Assembly: GCF_000247605.1 (NCBI RefSeq)
Contig: NC_016894.1
Coordinates: 186,001-250,000, forward strand
Origin: Acetobacterium woodii DSM 1030
GTDB taxonomy: Bacteria; Bacillota; Clostridia; Eubacteriales; Eubacteriaceae
DNA: 64,000 bases
Direction: 5' to 3'
This document shows, piece after piece, positions 52,078 to 61,663 of this stretch. The notes below the pieces were generated by a model, which saw only the letters and a program-made list of their open reading frames with translations, searched no databases and was not told the origin of the DNA. A program made the position numbers and the translations under genes. How positions within the stretch are numbered: the stretch's first letter is position 1; every line of letters starts with the position of its first letter.

Positions 52078-53598
52078 ATGCAGACGATCGTCTTTTTTTC
52101 AAATGATGGAATCCAAATCATCCAGGGTGCGATGAAACGGGGGCAATTGATTGTGTCTCATTTTCAAACGCTCCCTTTTGAACCGGGAACGCTGATTAAT
52201 GGGGTAATTACCAACGAAGATGCAGTAAAACTGATTATCGCTGAGGCCGCTGCGAATAATAAAAAATTATTCAAAAATGTAAAACTGATTATTGACAGCA
52301 GTTTAATTGCGATAAAAAATGTCGCGGTTCCCAAACTGAAACCAAAAGAACTCGAGGCTTTGGCGGTTGCTGAATTTGAAGATAGTGCCGGAAATTATGA
52401 AGAATTGCTGGTTGACTATTCGATGATTCCGGGCCCTGAGGGAATGAATATCTTTTGTTGTGGCATTGAAAAACGGGTTGTTGAAGCTTATGTCAATTTG
52501 TTTAAAAGTGTCAATATCCCAATAATGAGTATTGACGCCGGTCTGAATGCGATCGTTCAATATGTCTCGGGAAGTAAAGATTATAACGGAATGACCTTCG
52601 CGATTAATATTTTGGACGGTAAAAATCTGGTCTCGATATTATTTGAAAATGGTATTTATGTTTTTTCTAATCGATCCCGATTATTGGCCGAAAGAGGCAC
52701 CAATGCGTTTGCCGAAGAATTATCTGGAAAACTGTCGTCCCTGATTCAATTTAACAAGTCACAAAAATCCGAATATTCATTAAACATGAGCGTCTATGCC
52801 GGGATGGACGAATATGAATTAAATACCTTAAAGACGGTTATTTTTGATCCGGAAATTGCGTTGTTTATTATTCCGCAAACTTCCAATATCAAAATTGGCT
52901 TTAAAATTGAAGAAGTTTTTGATTTTGGCAAATTTATTTATCCGATTGTCGGTTTTTTTACTGGAAGCAAGCCGATTAATCTGGCAGTTGTTTATAAAAA
53001 AAGCAATATTGTTAAAAAGGAAATTCCGATTGCTTATAAAGTTTTGGCTCTACCAGCCGGAATGATGCTATTGTTTTTATTGATTTTTGCAGCTTTTTTT
53101 GCCTTGAACTACAATGCGCAGAATAAACTGGCAGGGTTTAATGATTATATTAGCAACCAGAATAATCAGGATGATTATTTAAAAGCAAACGCTTTGTCGG
53201 ATGAGGTGACAGCCATTGAGGCGCAAATTACTAATATGGAAAGGATCAATAAAGCCATTAATAGTAATCCCAAAGTGGTTTCAGATAAAATGAATCATTT
53301 AGTCAGTTTAACTAACAGTGTGATTGAATTGAATACCCTTGGTTATGACGGCACAACCGGAGCGATCCATATTACGGCAATGGCTAAAAATGAACTGGAC
53401 GCATCGGCGTATGTGGAACGATTAAAAGCGACGCAGTATTTTACCCAGTTGGATTATACCGGTTACGAGCAAGTGACCACAACGCGAACCGAAACGTCAA
53501 CCACGACGTTAACAACAAGTAGCAGTAAAACGACCAATACAACGACAACAAAGGCTTATAGCTTTACCGTGGATGCTTATTTGAAGGCGGGGGTTTGA
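52078..53598 (+). CDS. PilM-PilN fusion (GspL-like) pilus assembly protein
   Basis: 506 residues. The N-terminal 300 residues are actin-like (PilM type: VFFSNDGIQIIQGAMKRGQL..., RVVEAYVNLFKSVNIPIMSIDAGLNAIV). One membrane helix lies at about 325-347 (LALPAGMMLLFLLIFAAFFALNY), followed by a PilN-type coiled coil and periplasmic-like domain. The C-terminus holds a long Thr/Ser tract. In most organisms PilM and PilN are two proteins; here they are one, as in GspL. ATG 52078 with AGGAAG at 7 bases is preferred to GTG 52072. Confidence 0.8.
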   Translation: MQTIVFFSNDGIQIIQGAMKRGQLIVSHFQTLPFEPGTLINGVITNEDAVKLIIAEAAANNKKLFKNVKLIIDSSLIAIKNVAVPKLKPKELEALAVAEFEDSAGNYEELLVDYSMIPGPEGMNIFCCGIEKRVVEAYVNLFKSVNIPIMSIDAGLNAIVQYVSGSKDYNGMTFAINILDGKNLVSILFENGIYVFSNRSRLLAERGTNAFAEELSGKLSSLIQFNKSQKSEYSLNMSVYAGMDEYELNTLKTVIFDPEIALFIIPQTSNIKIGFKIEEVFDFGKFIYPIVGFFTGSKPINLAVVYKKSNIVKKEIPIAYKVLALPAGMMLLFLLIFAAFFALNYNAQNKLAGFNDYISNQNNQDDYLKANALSDEVTAIEAQITNMERINKAINSNPKVVSDKMNHLVSLTNSVIELNTLGYDGTTGAIHITAMAKNELDASAYVERLKATQYFTQLDYTGYEQVTTTRTETSTTTLTTSSSKTTNTTTTKAYSFTVDAYLKAGV

Positions 53599-53600
53599 TC

Positions 53601-54323
53601 ATGAATAAATTAAGCCGAAGAGAGAAAATATTAATTTATGTTCTGGCCTGCTTTTTGATTGGAATGTTTGGTCTTTATTTTATCGTCAAACCAAGTTTGG
53701 AAAATTATCTGGCGGTTTCCGCTCAGGTGGAAGAAGCGCAATTTACGCAACAATCGATGGCAATGGCGATTGATAATATTCCGGCAACGATGCAATCGCG
53801 TGATGCTGCCAATTCAAAACTGGCTGAATTAAAAACTCCCTTTTCGGCAGAACTGCCAAATGAAGGGGTTGATAAATTACTGACGCAGCTATGTTTGAGT
53901 TATAGTTTAGCTCCGCGATCATTGGCGATTCAAAGCAATGAACCGCAAAATGTAGAAACCTTTACGGAATATCATTCAGAAAATGGGGCCTCGGCAGCAG
54001 TGGGCGGGACGAATACAACAACGACAGAAAATACGAACAATGTCGATACTACTGGGGGAACTCGAACCAGAACGAGTGTAGTAAAAATGGAACTCACTGG
54101 GAATCAGGCGAATTTTTATCGTTTGTTGGATGCGGTATCAAACAGACCGGATATGATTATCTCAGCTTTTGATATTACTTCGGAAACTTTGCCGCAATCG
54201 GGAACCACCACCAGTGGAAGCACGACCACCAACGTCGCCTATTCCGGTTACGTACCAAAGCTGGATGGGACGAACAATGTCGTTATCAATGTGACATTTA
54301 CAGTTTATATGGTGGAGAAATAA
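53601..54323 (+). CDS. PilO/GspM-like pilus assembly protein
   Basis: 240 residues. A membrane helix (LIYVLACFLIGMFGLYFIV, about 10-29) follows a basic start, then a coiled coil and an alpha/beta region. This is the PilO/GspM layout, partner of PilN in the inner-membrane alignment complex. Two Thr-rich low-complexity stretches occur (TNTTTTENTNNVDTTGGT and GTTTSGSTTTNV), echoing the tract in the preceding fusion protein. It starts two bases after the preceding stop. Confidence 0.75.
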   Translation: MNKLSRREKILIYVLACFLIGMFGLYFIVKPSLENYLAVSAQVEEAQFTQQSMAMAIDNIPATMQSRDAANSKLAELKTPFSAELPNEGVDKLLTQLCLSYSLAPRSLAIQSNEPQNVETFTEYHSENGASAAVGGTNTTTTENTNNVDTTGGTRTRTSVVKMELTGNQANFYRLLDAVSNRPDMIISAFDITSETLPQSGTTTSGSTTTNVAYSGYVPKLDGTNNVVINVTFTVYMVEK

Positions 54324-54401
54324 AACTGTTTGTTGCCAAATGGGATTAGGTAATAATTTTACTTGTTTGGAATAATGCACTGAATTAAGTGGAGGTGAAC
54401 C

Positions 54402-56729
54402 ATGAAGATTAGAATAAAGGAAGTAGTTAAAAATCAGAATGGCAGTTCGTTGGCATTTGTTCTAATTATTGGCATGATTATTATGGTTATGAGCCTCTCA
54501 TTGCTTGCTGTGGCCAATAGTGATTTCACCTTTACTCAACAAACGGTTGAGAGTCGGCAGGCGTATATTGATGCTAAGTCGGTGATTGAGTATGGAAAAG
54601 TGGAAATCAATAAGAGAGTAACCAATCTAGAAGAAAAGAATAAAGATTTGATGGCCTTGTATGAAACGTATAAAACTGAGGCAGAAAAATCGAATCCCAA
54701 TACAATCACATTGACACAATTAGAAAAAGATATAGCCTCAGCGAAAGATCTAAGGAGTAAAGCTGAAACAAAACTGAATGACACATATGTAATTTATGGA
54801 AATCCAGGAAACATAACAGAAACATTGACGGCTGTGGCCCCTGACCCATTGATTGAAAAAAATATTGTAAAACTGGGCGAATTGAAATTTTATTCTGCAA
54901 ACTATCAATTTAAAATAGAAACTGATAGCCAAAATCTTAGCCGTAAGCTAGATTATCAAGTCAGTTTTAATTATCAACCATCGGATGTATCAGAAACGGT
55001 TATTCCAGGTACATCTCCAGTTACTCCCGATAAACCAACATATCTAGAGTACGGAGATGTTTATGGAAAATGGAGATTAGGGGCAATAAATAGTACATGG
55101 CAAGGTGTTAGTGCAACTTTTGAAAGCATTAATGGTGGCATGGCGGTCCCGGAGCAAAATAGTCAACTCGATCTTTCTTATTCAAATGAAAATATGGATA
55201 TAAGCAAAGGTTTTGCATGGCACAATGATAGAAAATTAAACTTAACAGCACGAAATATTTGGGTTACAGATATATTCCCAACAAGTGGGATTAAAAATTC
55301 TAATTTCAATATAACAGCAGTAGGTACACCGGCTACACTAACATCAGATTTCATTCTTGGTGAAATTTGCTTTGTGAAAAAATATGAGCAGCAAAATAAA
55401 GGGATCAATACGTTTACCGCGGATGGTGGTAATATTATATTTAAGAATGGTCTTCTGATTGGTGATAAAAGCACCGCGATAATTAATTGTGAAAATCTAT
55501 TTGTTGAAGGGGATATAACCTTAACATCGGCTAATTCACGCCTTTTTATTAATGCAAAAAACATTGTTGTTACAGGTAGTATTACAGTGGGAAGTGGAAC
55601 AAAGATTTACTCAAATTGTGAAAATGTTTGGATCGGTGGTATTATCACTACAAAATCCGAGGGATCAACAATTGATTTCAACGATGAATCTGATTCCGAG
55701 TATGCTACTCACACATGGAACAAAAACTATAACCTTAACTACTTTAACGGTAATGATGTTAGTTTAGAGAACAGGACAAAATTAACAATAAAAGGTTCGA
55801 CAGGTAATAATCAAATAATCATAGGGAACATAACTACACAAAGTTCACAATCGGCATTAAATATTTTAAATGTCAATAATTTAAAAACAGGAAATATTAG
55901 TTTAGGTCATGCTACCCAATTAACTATTACAGGAACCACTGGGAAAACGAATAATCAAATGATAAGTGGAATAATAAAACCATCGAATTTTGGGGGGGAC
56001 AATGCACATACGGTAAAAATTACTAATTTTGCATCTTTTACCTGTACTGGTTTTCAGTTGGATCAAGCTACTTCATTAGAACTAAAATCTGAAAGTATTG
56101 TTATTAATGGGGCTTTTACTTTAGACAGACTCATCTCACCAATGGAGATTACGACCCAATATTTTGATTGTTCTGGTTTAACAAGTATTTCTTACCTTCA
56201 AAAACCGCTTAATTTTAATGCGAGTACCAGTGAGCCTTTAAACATTCGATTTGCCGGAGGCTACAAACAATTTAATTCTATTGTTTATGTTAACAATGCA
56301 AATATGGTTGTATTTGGAACCCAGTTCGAATTAAAAGCGGATCAGCCGTCGGAACTTAACCTTATGGTATCAGCTAATGACATTTATTTAGATAATAATG
56401 ACATCTATTTTCAACAATATTATAATGTAGGAGTTAGCGAGTTTCACTATACTAATAAAAATTACACTACTACCAATTTACATATAAAAACACCAGTGAA
56501 TTGGGTTTTACTTGACAAAACATATACCATAAAGGCTGGGGACTATAATGCAGTTAACGGACGATTTCCAAAGACTGGTGATAGTTTTCTTTATAGTATA
56601 ACACCAGAATCGTATCATGCTCCAGAATGGAAAAATCCACCAATAATACCAAGTGGTTCTGGTAGTACAAAGGTTAGTGTAACTGATGGATCGGTTGTCA
56701 TGAGTAATGATTCCGAGAAATACTATTAA
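54402..56729 (+). CDS. Large surface protein with PilX-like N-terminus, candidate pilus tip protein
   Basis: 775 residues. The start NQNGSSLAFVLIIGMIIMVMSLSLL and following VANSDF resemble the PilX-type minor pilin N-terminus, without a canonical Glu5. A Lys/Glu-rich coiled coil covers about 55-130. The remaining 600 residues are beta-rich with repeats like NIVVTGSITVGSGTKI and NLKTGNISLGHATQLTITGTTG, suggesting a right-handed beta-helix. Codon use is more AT-rich than in the neighbouring pilus genes. Within a pilus operon this suggests a tip-located adhesin. GGAGGTG precedes the ATG. Confidence 0.7.
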   Translation: MKIRIKEVVKNQNGSSLAFVLIIGMIIMVMSLSLLAVANSDFTFTQQTVESRQAYIDAKSVIEYGKVEINKRVTNLEEKNKDLMALYETYKTEAEKSNPNTITLTQLEKDIASAKDLRSKAETKLNDTYVIYGNPGNITETLTAVAPDPLIEKNIVKLGELKFYSANYQFKIETDSQNLSRKLDYQVSFNYQPSDVSETVIPGTSPVTPDKPTYLEYGDVYGKWRLGAINSTWQGVSATFESINGGMAVPEQNSQLDLSYSNENMDISKGFAWHNDRKLNLTARNIWVTDIFPTSGIKNSNFNITAVGTPATLTSDFILGEICFVKKYEQQNKGINTFTADGGNIIFKNGLLIGDKSTAIINCENLFVEGDITLTSANSRLFINAKNIVVTGSITVGSGTKIYSNCENVWIGGIITTKSEGSTIDFNDESDSEYATHTWNKNYNLNYFNGNDVSLENRTKLTIKGSTGNNQIIIGNITTQSSQSALNILNVNNLKTGNISLGHATQLTITGTTGKTNNQMISGIIKPSNFGGDNAHTVKITNFASFTCTGFQLDQATSLELKSESIVINGAFTLDRLISPMEITTQYFDCSGLTSISYLQKPLNFNASTSEPLNIRFAGGYKQFNSIVYVNNANMVVFGTQFELKADQPSELNLMVSANDIYLDNNDIYFQQYYNVGVSEFHYTNKNYTTTNLHIKTPVNWVLLDKTYTIKAGDYNAVNGRFPKTGDSFLYSITPESYHAPEWKNPPIIPSGSGSTKVSVTDGSVVMSNDSEKYY

Positions 56730-56739
56730 GAGGTGCATA

Positions 56740-57180
56740 TTGAAGCAACGATTAGACAATCAACGTGGTGTTACTCTGATTGAAACAGTGGTCTCCGTAG
56801 CCATCATTGCTATTATTATGGTCACGATTCTTGGGGCGCTACTCTATGGGCAAAAAATGATTGTATTTACGGATACTAAAAACAATGCGGCAGCAAAAGC
56901 TCAGGAACTAGTCGATGAAATCATGACTCAGTTACCTATTATAACGAAAGAAGAAGACCTATCTATTAGTGGAGCAACAAAAGTGAGTGGAAGCTTTAGT
57001 AAACCTACTTCCTCAACCGACCCTAAAGAGCAATATTATTATATGCCTGTAGATATTGATGGTAAAACGGTTAGTTTTGGGAATGCAATAGGATACCACA
57101 TTTACGTAAGAGTCTATTACAATAATGATGAATCTTACGTTGATTTAAAAGCCTTTACAAAAAAAGGCGGTGTTTTCTAA
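56740..57180 (+). CDS. Minor prepilin (PilV/PilI-like)
   Basis: 146 residues. DNQRG|VTLIETVVSVAIIAIIMVTILGALLYGQ is a prepilin signal with the cleavage Gly, the mature Val1 and Glu5. A short soluble domain follows. TTG at 56740 is proposed as start because AAGAGGT lies 5 bases ahead, and the frame upstream of it would run into the preceding gene. It is probably a minor pilin, loaded at the pilus tip before the major pilin. Confidence 0.8.
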   Translation: MKQRLDNQRGVTLIETVVSVAIIAIIMVTILGALLYGQKMIVFTDTKNNAAAKAQELVDEIMTQLPIITKEEDLSISGATKVSGSFSKPTSSTDPKEQYYYMPVDIDGKTVSFGNAIGYHIYVRVYYNNDESYVDLKAFTKKGGVF

Positions 57181-57735
57181 ATGAAAAGTAAAAGTAGATG
57201 CGATGGGAACAAAGGATTTACTCTCGTAGAACTGCTTGTGGCACTAATGGTTTCTGGTATCATGATCGCAATGATGGCATCAGTTTTTCTGATGTCCCAG
57301 AAAATCTACACTCGTGGTGGGGATATCTCTTTTAAACAAAAGAGCATTACCAATGTGGAAACAGATTTGCAGAATGCATTATCAAAAGCGAAATCAGTCG
57401 TGATATTAGGTGAACCTGATATAAATGCAGATTTCAATATTGGATTTAATGCTAGCGGTCTATGTACTGAAGAATATTATAATAAGACTACGAAAACATT
57501 TGATAGCTATCAAATTGATCAAATATCTGAGATAACTTTAGAAGCAATGCAGAATGGCAATGTCTATTCCATGAATTATAAACTCTTTCCTAAAGTTGAG
57601 AAATCGTCGATGTCAACTTTAAGTGGTGCGATTATAATGAACAATATAAAAAACCCAGGGGTATTTGCATCTCCAGTAATATTGGATAAAAGTGCAGTGA
57701 ATTATCTTGTTATCGAATTTGAAACGGGATCATAA
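57181..57735 (+). CDS. Minor prepilin (PilW/ComGF-like)
   Basis: 184 residues. GNKG|FTLVELLVALMVSGIMIAMMASVFLMSQKIYTRGG contains the cleavage Gly, Phe1 and Glu5. The following domain is of the length of PilW/GspJ-type minor pilins. Its ATG directly abuts the stop of the preceding prepilin gene, so the pair are translationally coupled. It is the last gene of the pilus locus; 64 bases later arsD begins. Confidence 0.82.
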   Translation: MKSKSRCDGNKGFTLVELLVALMVSGIMIAMMASVFLMSQKIYTRGGDISFKQKSITNVETDLQNALSKAKSVVILGEPDINADFNIGFNASGLCTEEYYNKTTKTFDSYQIDQISEITLEAMQNGNVYSMNYKLFPKVEKSSMSTLSGAIIMNNIKNPGVFASPVILDKSAVNYLVIEFETGS

Positions 57736-57799
57736 TTTTCCGTTCCTAAAATTATTTAGCTATGATACACTCTCGAAAAAAAGTAACAGGAGGAAACCA

Positions 57800-58231
57800 A
57801 TGAAAAAAGTAGAAATATACGAGCCGGCCGGTTGTGCCAGCGGCGTTTGTGACCCGATGATTGAAGCCGATTTAATTCGGATTGAACACATGGTACAGGA
57901 TTTGCGGGATCGTGGGGTATCGGTATCTCGTTATAATGTAATGGACGATATGCCAGCTTTTATGGCTAGTTTTGTGGTCAAAGAAGCGATTGCTACCAAA
58001 GGCATCGATTGTTTGCCGCTTACCGTTGTGGATGGCAAAATTGAGATGGCCGAAGAGTATCCAACCGATTTTGCTTTGGCTAAATGGGCAGGCTTACCCT
58101 GGAGCGATCTGGAAGTATATGCTGATCGGGAAAAACGCGAAAAAACAGTTTTATTTGGGTACAGTGATGTTGAAAAAAAGAGCGACTGCGATGATGAAGA
58201 CTGCAACGGTGATTGTAGTTGTTGCGATTAA
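57800..58231 (+). CDS. arsD: ArsD-like metallochaperone/repressor, orphan
   Basis: 143 residues. EIYEPAGCASGVCDPMIEADLIR is the ArsD signature, with Cys12 and Cys17; the usual double Cys (CC) is reduced to one, Gly replacing the first. The middle YPTDFALAKWAGL fits the family. The C-terminus CDDEDCNGDCSCCD is Cys/Asp-rich and could bind a soft metal. In arsenic operons ArsD passes arsenite to ArsA, but no arsA, arsB or arsR is in this window. ATG 57800 with CAGGAGG is used. Confidence 0.82.
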   Translation: MKKVEIYEPAGCASGVCDPMIEADLIRIEHMVQDLRDRGVSVSRYNVMDDMPAFMASFVVKEAIATKGIDCLPLTVVDGKIEMAEEYPTDFALAKWAGLPWSDLEVYADREKREKTVLFGYSDVEKKSDCDDEDCNGDCSCCD

Positions 58232-58255
58232 GTAAAATTATTCGTAAAAAAAGAT

Positions 58256-58281
58256 GAAATGCGAAAGCATTTCTTTTTTTT
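58256..58281 (+). terminator. Rho-independent terminator of arsD
   Basis: GAAATGC-gaaa-GCATTTC with an eight-base T-run. The GAAA tetraloop makes it stable. Confidence 0.9.
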
Positions 58282-58482
58282 AGGATAATTTACCACAAGA
58301 ATTTATTATTGCGATTGTATTTTTATTAACAAGTGAAATATAGTAAACGAATTCAGTTGAAAACGGGAAAAAAACAGGGAAAAAGTGGGAACAGTCTGCA
58401 AATATTTATATTGAAAATGTTTGTATTTTACTCTGATAAAGTGATAGAATAATATGCAATGTGAAAAGAAGGAGAATTTAGT

Positions 58483-59916
58483 ATGCAATTTGATCGAAAG
58501 CTTCAACTCGCAACGGATTTATACCAATTTACCATGGGAAATGTATACGTTCAAGACGGTAAGCAAAATGAAGTAGCTGTTTTTGATGTTTTTATTAGAA
58601 ATAATCCCTTTGGAGGCGGATATACGGTTGTTGCCGGATTAGAGCAGGTGATTGATTACATTAACGGAATTCGCTTTACCAAAGAAGATACAACCTTGTT
58701 AAAGAAAAATCATCCCGAATTTTCGCAGGCCTTTTTAGATTATTTAGAAAATTTTAAATTTGAAGGCGAAATTTATGCCATGCCGGAGGGCAGCATTATT
58801 TTTCCGATGGAACCGATTATCCGAATAAAAGCACCGCTGATCCAGGCTCAGATTGTCGAAACGACGATCTTGAGTATCGTGAATCATCAAACGCTGATTG
58901 CGACCAAGGCATCACGGATTATTGAAGAAGCACGAGGCGATATGGTGATGGAATTTGGCTTGCGACGGGCCCATGGCACTGAGGCCGGTTATTATGGTGC
59001 CCGGGCCGCGGTGATTGGCGGTTGTGCCGGAACCAGTGTGGTGGAAACCGAAGCCATGTTGGATCGACCCTCAATGGGAACCATGAGCCACAGCTTTATT
59101 CTCAGTTACGATACTGAACTGGAAGCATTTGAAAAATATGTCAAATATAATCCGGATAACGCCACGTTATTGGTAGACACCTATAATACCCTGGAAAAAG
59201 GCGTACCCAATGCGATCAAAGTGTTAAAAAAAGCTTTGGCGGAAGGCGGGATTACCGGTCATTATGGGATACGCATCGATTCCGGCGATTTGGCTTATTT
59301 TAGCATCGAAGCCCGAAAGATGCTGGATGATGCCGGACTCGAAGAGGCCGCAATTGTTGCCTCCTCCGATTTAGATGAACATCTCATTAAAGACTTAAAA
59401 AGTCAGGGTGCAAAAATTAATTCCTGGGGGGTGGGGACAAAACTCATCACGGCCTATGATTGTCCAGCACTGGGCGGAGTTTATAAGTTGTCTGCCATTT
59501 CGGGAAAAGCAAAACTGAAGGTATCCAACGATCCGGAAAAAATTACCAATCCCGGGTATAAAAAGATCTTTCGCATTTACGGAAAAAGTAATGGCATGGC
59601 ACTGGCGGATTTAATTGCCCTGGAAGATGAAAAAATTAATGAACAAGAACCGCTGACAATTTTTCATCCGGTTTATACCTGGAAAAAAAGAATCATTACT
59701 GATTACTATATTCGGGAGCTGCTGGTGCCGATTTTTATTGACGGAAAATGTGTGTATCAGTCACCAACCATTTCCGAAATTCAACAACATTTAAAAGATG
59801 AAAAAGACAGTTTATGGCCGGCCTTTAAACGGATGGTAAATCCGCATGTTTATCATGTCGATTTATCCCAACCACTATGGAACCTAAAACAACAATTGTT
59901 AAGCGAGGCGGAATAG
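58483..59916 (+). CDS. pncB: Nicotinate phosphoribosyltransferase
   Basis: 477 residues. It joins nicotinate and PRPP to nicotinate mononucleotide in the NAD salvage route. The N-terminus LQLATDLYQFTMGNVYV and the internal FGLRRAHG and GTMSHSFI stretches with the phosphorylatable-His region, DTYNTLEKG and GIRIDSGDLAYFS are family motifs. AAGGAGA lies 8 bases before the ATG. It is followed closely by a tRNA-modification gene, but with no functional link. Confidence 0.94.
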   Translation: MQFDRKLQLATDLYQFTMGNVYVQDGKQNEVAVFDVFIRNNPFGGGYTVVAGLEQVIDYINGIRFTKEDTTLLKKNHPEFSQAFLDYLENFKFEGEIYAMPEGSIIFPMEPIIRIKAPLIQAQIVETTILSIVNHQTLIATKASRIIEEARGDMVMEFGLRRAHGTEAGYYGARAAVIGGCAGTSVVETEAMLDRPSMGTMSHSFILSYDTELEAFEKYVKYNPDNATLLVDTYNTLEKGVPNAIKVLKKALAEGGITGHYGIRIDSGDLAYFSIEARKMLDDAGLEEAAIVASSDLDEHLIKDLKSQGAKINSWGVGTKLITAYDCPALGGVYKLSAISGKAKLKVSNDPEKITNPGYKKIFRIYGKSNGMALADLIALEDEKINEQEPLTIFHPVYTWKKRIITDYYIRELLVPIFIDGKCVYQSPTISEIQQHLKDEKDSLWPAFKRMVNPHVYHVDLSQPLWNLKQQLLSEAE

Positions 59917-59942
59917 TGAAAAGATAAAGTTGAGCAGGAAAA

Positions 59943-61001
59943 ATGATTGAAAAAATGAAAACAAAGATAGTTTGTATCGAAACGCTTGATCGAACGGCAG
60001 AAAAAAACTTAAACGATTTGGCCAGCCTTATCAAAAACGGGGGAACGGTGGTATTTCCGACCGAAACCGTTTATGGATTGGGTGCGGATGCCTTAAATCC
60101 GCAAGCCATCAAAAAAATATTTGCCGCTAAAGGAAGGCCGGATGATAATCCGCTGATTGTTCATATCGCCGATTTGAATGACGTGCAACGATTGGTTGCC
60201 GAGATTCCCGAAAAAGCGAAAACGTTGATGAAGGTATTTTGGCCCGGGCCATTGACAATAATTATGGAAAAAGCAGCCGTTATCCCAACTGAGGTAACAG
60301 CAGGTTTGAACACAGTCGGGGTCCGTTTTCCTGACCACCCCATTGCTCAGGCATTTATAAAAACGGCGGGATGTCCGATTGCAGCGCCCAGTGCCAATCG
60401 ATCGGGACGGCCCAGTCCAACTCAGGGTAAGCATGTGCTTGAAGATCTGGATGGACGGGTGGACGGGATTATTTTATCATCGGATGCCGAACTGGGTTTA
60501 GAATCAACCGTTATTGATATGACGATCGATCCTCCGGTGGTACTCAGACCAGGGGATATCACGCTGGCGGAATTGCGAGAAGTTTTGGGTGAGGTGAAGG
60601 TTTCCACCAATGTTACTGAAAATGTAATACCAGAGAAAGTATCCTCTCCGGGGATGAAATATACCCATTATTCACCTAATGGTGATTTGGTGGTAGTTAA
60701 GGGAACCGCGACCGAGATCCGCGAAAAAATTATCAAACTCTTGTCGAATTACAAAGGAAAACCAATGACTATCGGGGTGCTGGCAAGCAATGAAACGATG
60801 GCTGATTATCAGGAAGGCTTGATTATCTCGTTAGGAAGTCAAAGTGATCCCGGTGAGATGGCTAAAAATCTGTTTGCCCGGTTACGGACATTTGATGAGC
60901 TGGGGGTTGAGAAAATTTATGCCGAGGATATCCCGCTGAATAATGAAACATTGGCGTTGATAAATAGGTTGTACAAAGCGGCAGGTTACACATTTATATA
61001 A
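59943..61001 (+). CDS. ywlC: L-threonylcarbamoyladenylate synthase (Sua5/YwlC)
   Basis: 352 residues. The N-terminal YrdC domain (about 15-205) has the GGTVVFPTETVYGLGADA motif and the KGRPDDNPL, SANRSGRPSPT and ESTVIDM segments. A C-terminal Sua5 domain (about 245-352) follows the linker SPGMKYTHYSP. It makes threonylcarbamoyl-AMP for the t6A modification of tRNAs reading ANN codons. Two ATGs (59943 and 59955) are possible. The gene starts 27 bases after pncB. Confidence 0.94.
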   Translation: MIEKMKTKIVCIETLDRTAEKNLNDLASLIKNGGTVVFPTETVYGLGADALNPQAIKKIFAAKGRPDDNPLIVHIADLNDVQRLVAEIPEKAKTLMKVFWPGPLTIIMEKAAVIPTEVTAGLNTVGVRFPDHPIAQAFIKTAGCPIAAPSANRSGRPSPTQGKHVLEDLDGRVDGIILSSDAELGLESTVIDMTIDPPVVLRPGDITLAELREVLGEVKVSTNVTENVIPEKVSSPGMKYTHYSPNGDLVVVKGTATEIREKIIKLLSNYKGKPMTIGVLASNETMADYQEGLIISLGSQSDPGEMAKNLFARLRTFDELGVEKIYAEDIPLNNETLALINRLYKAAGYTFI

Positions 61002-61035
61002 AATGTAATAAGGAATTTAGAAAGGAGAAAAGCAA

Positions 61036-61485
61036 ATGAAAATTGCAATTGGTTCAGATCATGGCGGATTAAGTCTAAAAGAAGTGATTAAACCATTTTT
61101 GGTCGAGCAGGGGCATGAGGTGGTTGATTTTGGAACCGCCACAACAGACTCCTGTGACTATCCCATCTATGGGGAGCGGGTTGGCGAAGCGGTAAGTTTT
61201 GGTGATTGTGAACGGGGGATCGCTATTTGCGGAACCGGCTTAGGAATTTCGATGGCGGTTAATAAGGTGCCGGGAATTCGTGGGGCTTTATGCACCAATG
61301 AATTTATGGCCGAAATGTCCCGGGCGCATAATGATGCCAACGTATTGGTACTGGGAGCTCGGGTATTAGGCGAAGGTTTGGCGTTGCGGATTGTGGCAGT
61401 TTGGCTGGCAACAGAGTTTGCCGGAGACCGTCATCAACGGCGGATCGACGAGATTACAGCGATCGAAAAAAAATATTCAAAATAG
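61036..61485 (+). CDS. rpiB: Ribose 5-phosphate isomerase B
   Basis: 149 residues. MKIAIGSDHGGLSLKE with the Asp-His pair, ERGIAICGTGLGISMAVNKVPGIRGAL with the catalytic Cys and the phosphate loop, and NDANVLVLGARVLGEGLA are the hallmark motifs. It interconverts ribulose 5-phosphate and ribose 5-phosphate. AAAGGAG precedes the ATG. It is the last gene of the pncB-ywlC-rpiB run; a gap of 178 bases with a weak AGATAAA / TTTATCT hairpin (61557-61579) leads to the ATP synthase operon. Confidence 0.95.
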   Translation: MKIAIGSDHGGLSLKEVIKPFLVEQGHEVVDFGTATTDSCDYPIYGERVGEAVSFGDCERGIAICGTGLGISMAVNKVPGIRGALCTNEFMAEMSRAHNDANVLVLGARVLGEGLALRIVAVWLATEFAGDRHQRRIDEITAIEKKYSK

Positions 61486-61663
61486 AAAAAAAACAGATTT
61501 GCTGTATATACAAGTCTACAAAATTGTGATACTATATGTAAAAGATTTCACGAGAAAGATAAATATTAGATTTTTATCTTAGATTGTAGAATTTTTAACA
61601 AACATTATGGCAAAAAATAACAGGTTGATAGCAAAAAAATATATTTTAATGATGGAGTGATGC

